Origin: Acidobacteriaceae bacterium
GTDB taxonomy: Bacteria; Acidobacteriota; Terriglobia; Terriglobales; Acidobacteriaceae
Assembly (NCBI GenBank): GCA_003165095.1
Contig: PLSH01000141.1
Coordinates: 1 to 5,975 of the forward strand
Length of the DNA stretch: 5,975 nt
Direction: 5' to 3'
Below are positions 5,899 to 5,975 of this stretch, in pieces. The notes under the pieces are model-generated. The model made no database searches and had not been told where the DNA came from. It saw only the letters and a list, made by a program, of their open reading frames with translations. The position numbers and the translations under genes were made by a program. Within the stretch, counting starts at the first letter, position 1. Each line of letters begins with the position of its first letter.

Positions 5899-5927
5899 TT
5901 GACGCGTACTGCTCTCTCTGGTACCTT
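5899..5927 (+). promoter_or_regulatory. Sigma70-type promoter of the tRNA
   Basis: TTGACG (5899-5904), a 17-base spacer (5905-5921) and TACCTT (5922-5927) form a good plus-strand promoter. Transcription would start near 5934, about 20 bases before the mature tRNA 5' end. This is a common layout for stable RNA genes, with a short leader to be removed by RNase P. Confidence 0.6.
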
Positions 5928-5954
5928 GGTAGAGGACAAAACAGCGCCAACCAC

Positions 5955-5975
5955 TCCTCAGTAGCTCAATGGCAG
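5955..5975 (+). tRNA. tRNA 5' end, probably tRNA-Asn (partial)
   Basis: TCCTCAG (5955-5961) is the 5' acceptor strand, TA (5962-5963) fills positions 8-9, GCTC (5964-5967) is the D-stem, and AATGGCAG (5968-5975) is the D-loop, after which the window ends. The TA-GCTC-A spacing is diagnostic of a tRNA start. TCCTC at the 5' end resembles bacterial tRNA-Asn (E. coli tRNA-Asn begins TCCTCTG). The anticodon lies outside the window, so identity is inferred only from the acceptor strand. The 3' arm should end in CTGAGGA. Confidence 0.8.

Overview
The window reads as ordinary chromosomal DNA from a GC-rich, diderm, free-living bacterium. An acidobacterium (Terriglobia/Acidobacteriaceae type) is my best guess. 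The reasons are tandem GC hairpins ending in GCTACA, the mix of gene families, and a tRNA start that looks like a bacterial tRNA-Asn. The taxonomic call is inference, because no marker gene is complete here.

Layout, left to right. (1) Positions 1-53, minus strand: the first 17 codons of a YfcE/MJ0936-type metallophosphoesterase that runs off the left edge. (2) Positions 54-266: a divergent intergenic region with two adjacent GGGA-loop hairpins and a separate short inverted repeat. (3) Positions 267-1631, plus strand: an AmpG-type muropeptide permease of the major facilitator superfamily. (4) Positions 1822-2622, plus strand: a secreted CAP-domain (SCP/PR-1-like) protein. (5) Positions 2623-2972: a convergent intergenic region with no convincing gene but much inverted-repeat structure, including an imperfect 30-bp inverted repeat that encloses two further hairpins. 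(6) Positions 5793 down to 2973, minus strand: a likely three-gene operon in the order carboxymuconolactone decarboxylase/AhpD-like protein, HAD-IA sugar-phosphate phosphatase, GT-C family membrane glycosyltransferase. The gaps are 52 and 27 bp. (7) Positions 5794-5975: a compact divergent control region in which a good sigma70-type promoter drives the operon and another, back to back with it, drives a tRNA whose first 21 bases end the window.

How the genes relate. The permease points to peptidoglycan recycling. The glycosyltransferase probably moves sugars from a lipid carrier onto an extracytoplasmic acceptor. The HAD enzyme probably dephosphorylates or isomerises a small sugar phosphate. 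The AhpD-like protein resembles peroxidase or decarboxylase family members but has only one of the two usual active-site cysteines. The operon grouping is inferred from strand, spacing and promoter position; no shared pathway is evident.

I saw no mobile-element gene, CRISPR array or defence system, and no clear sign of a new multi-gene system. The points most worth a second look are the structured element at 2752-2910, the palindrome holding both -35 boxes at 5886-5905, the hairpin pair at 94-143, and the missing cysteine in the AhpD-like protein.
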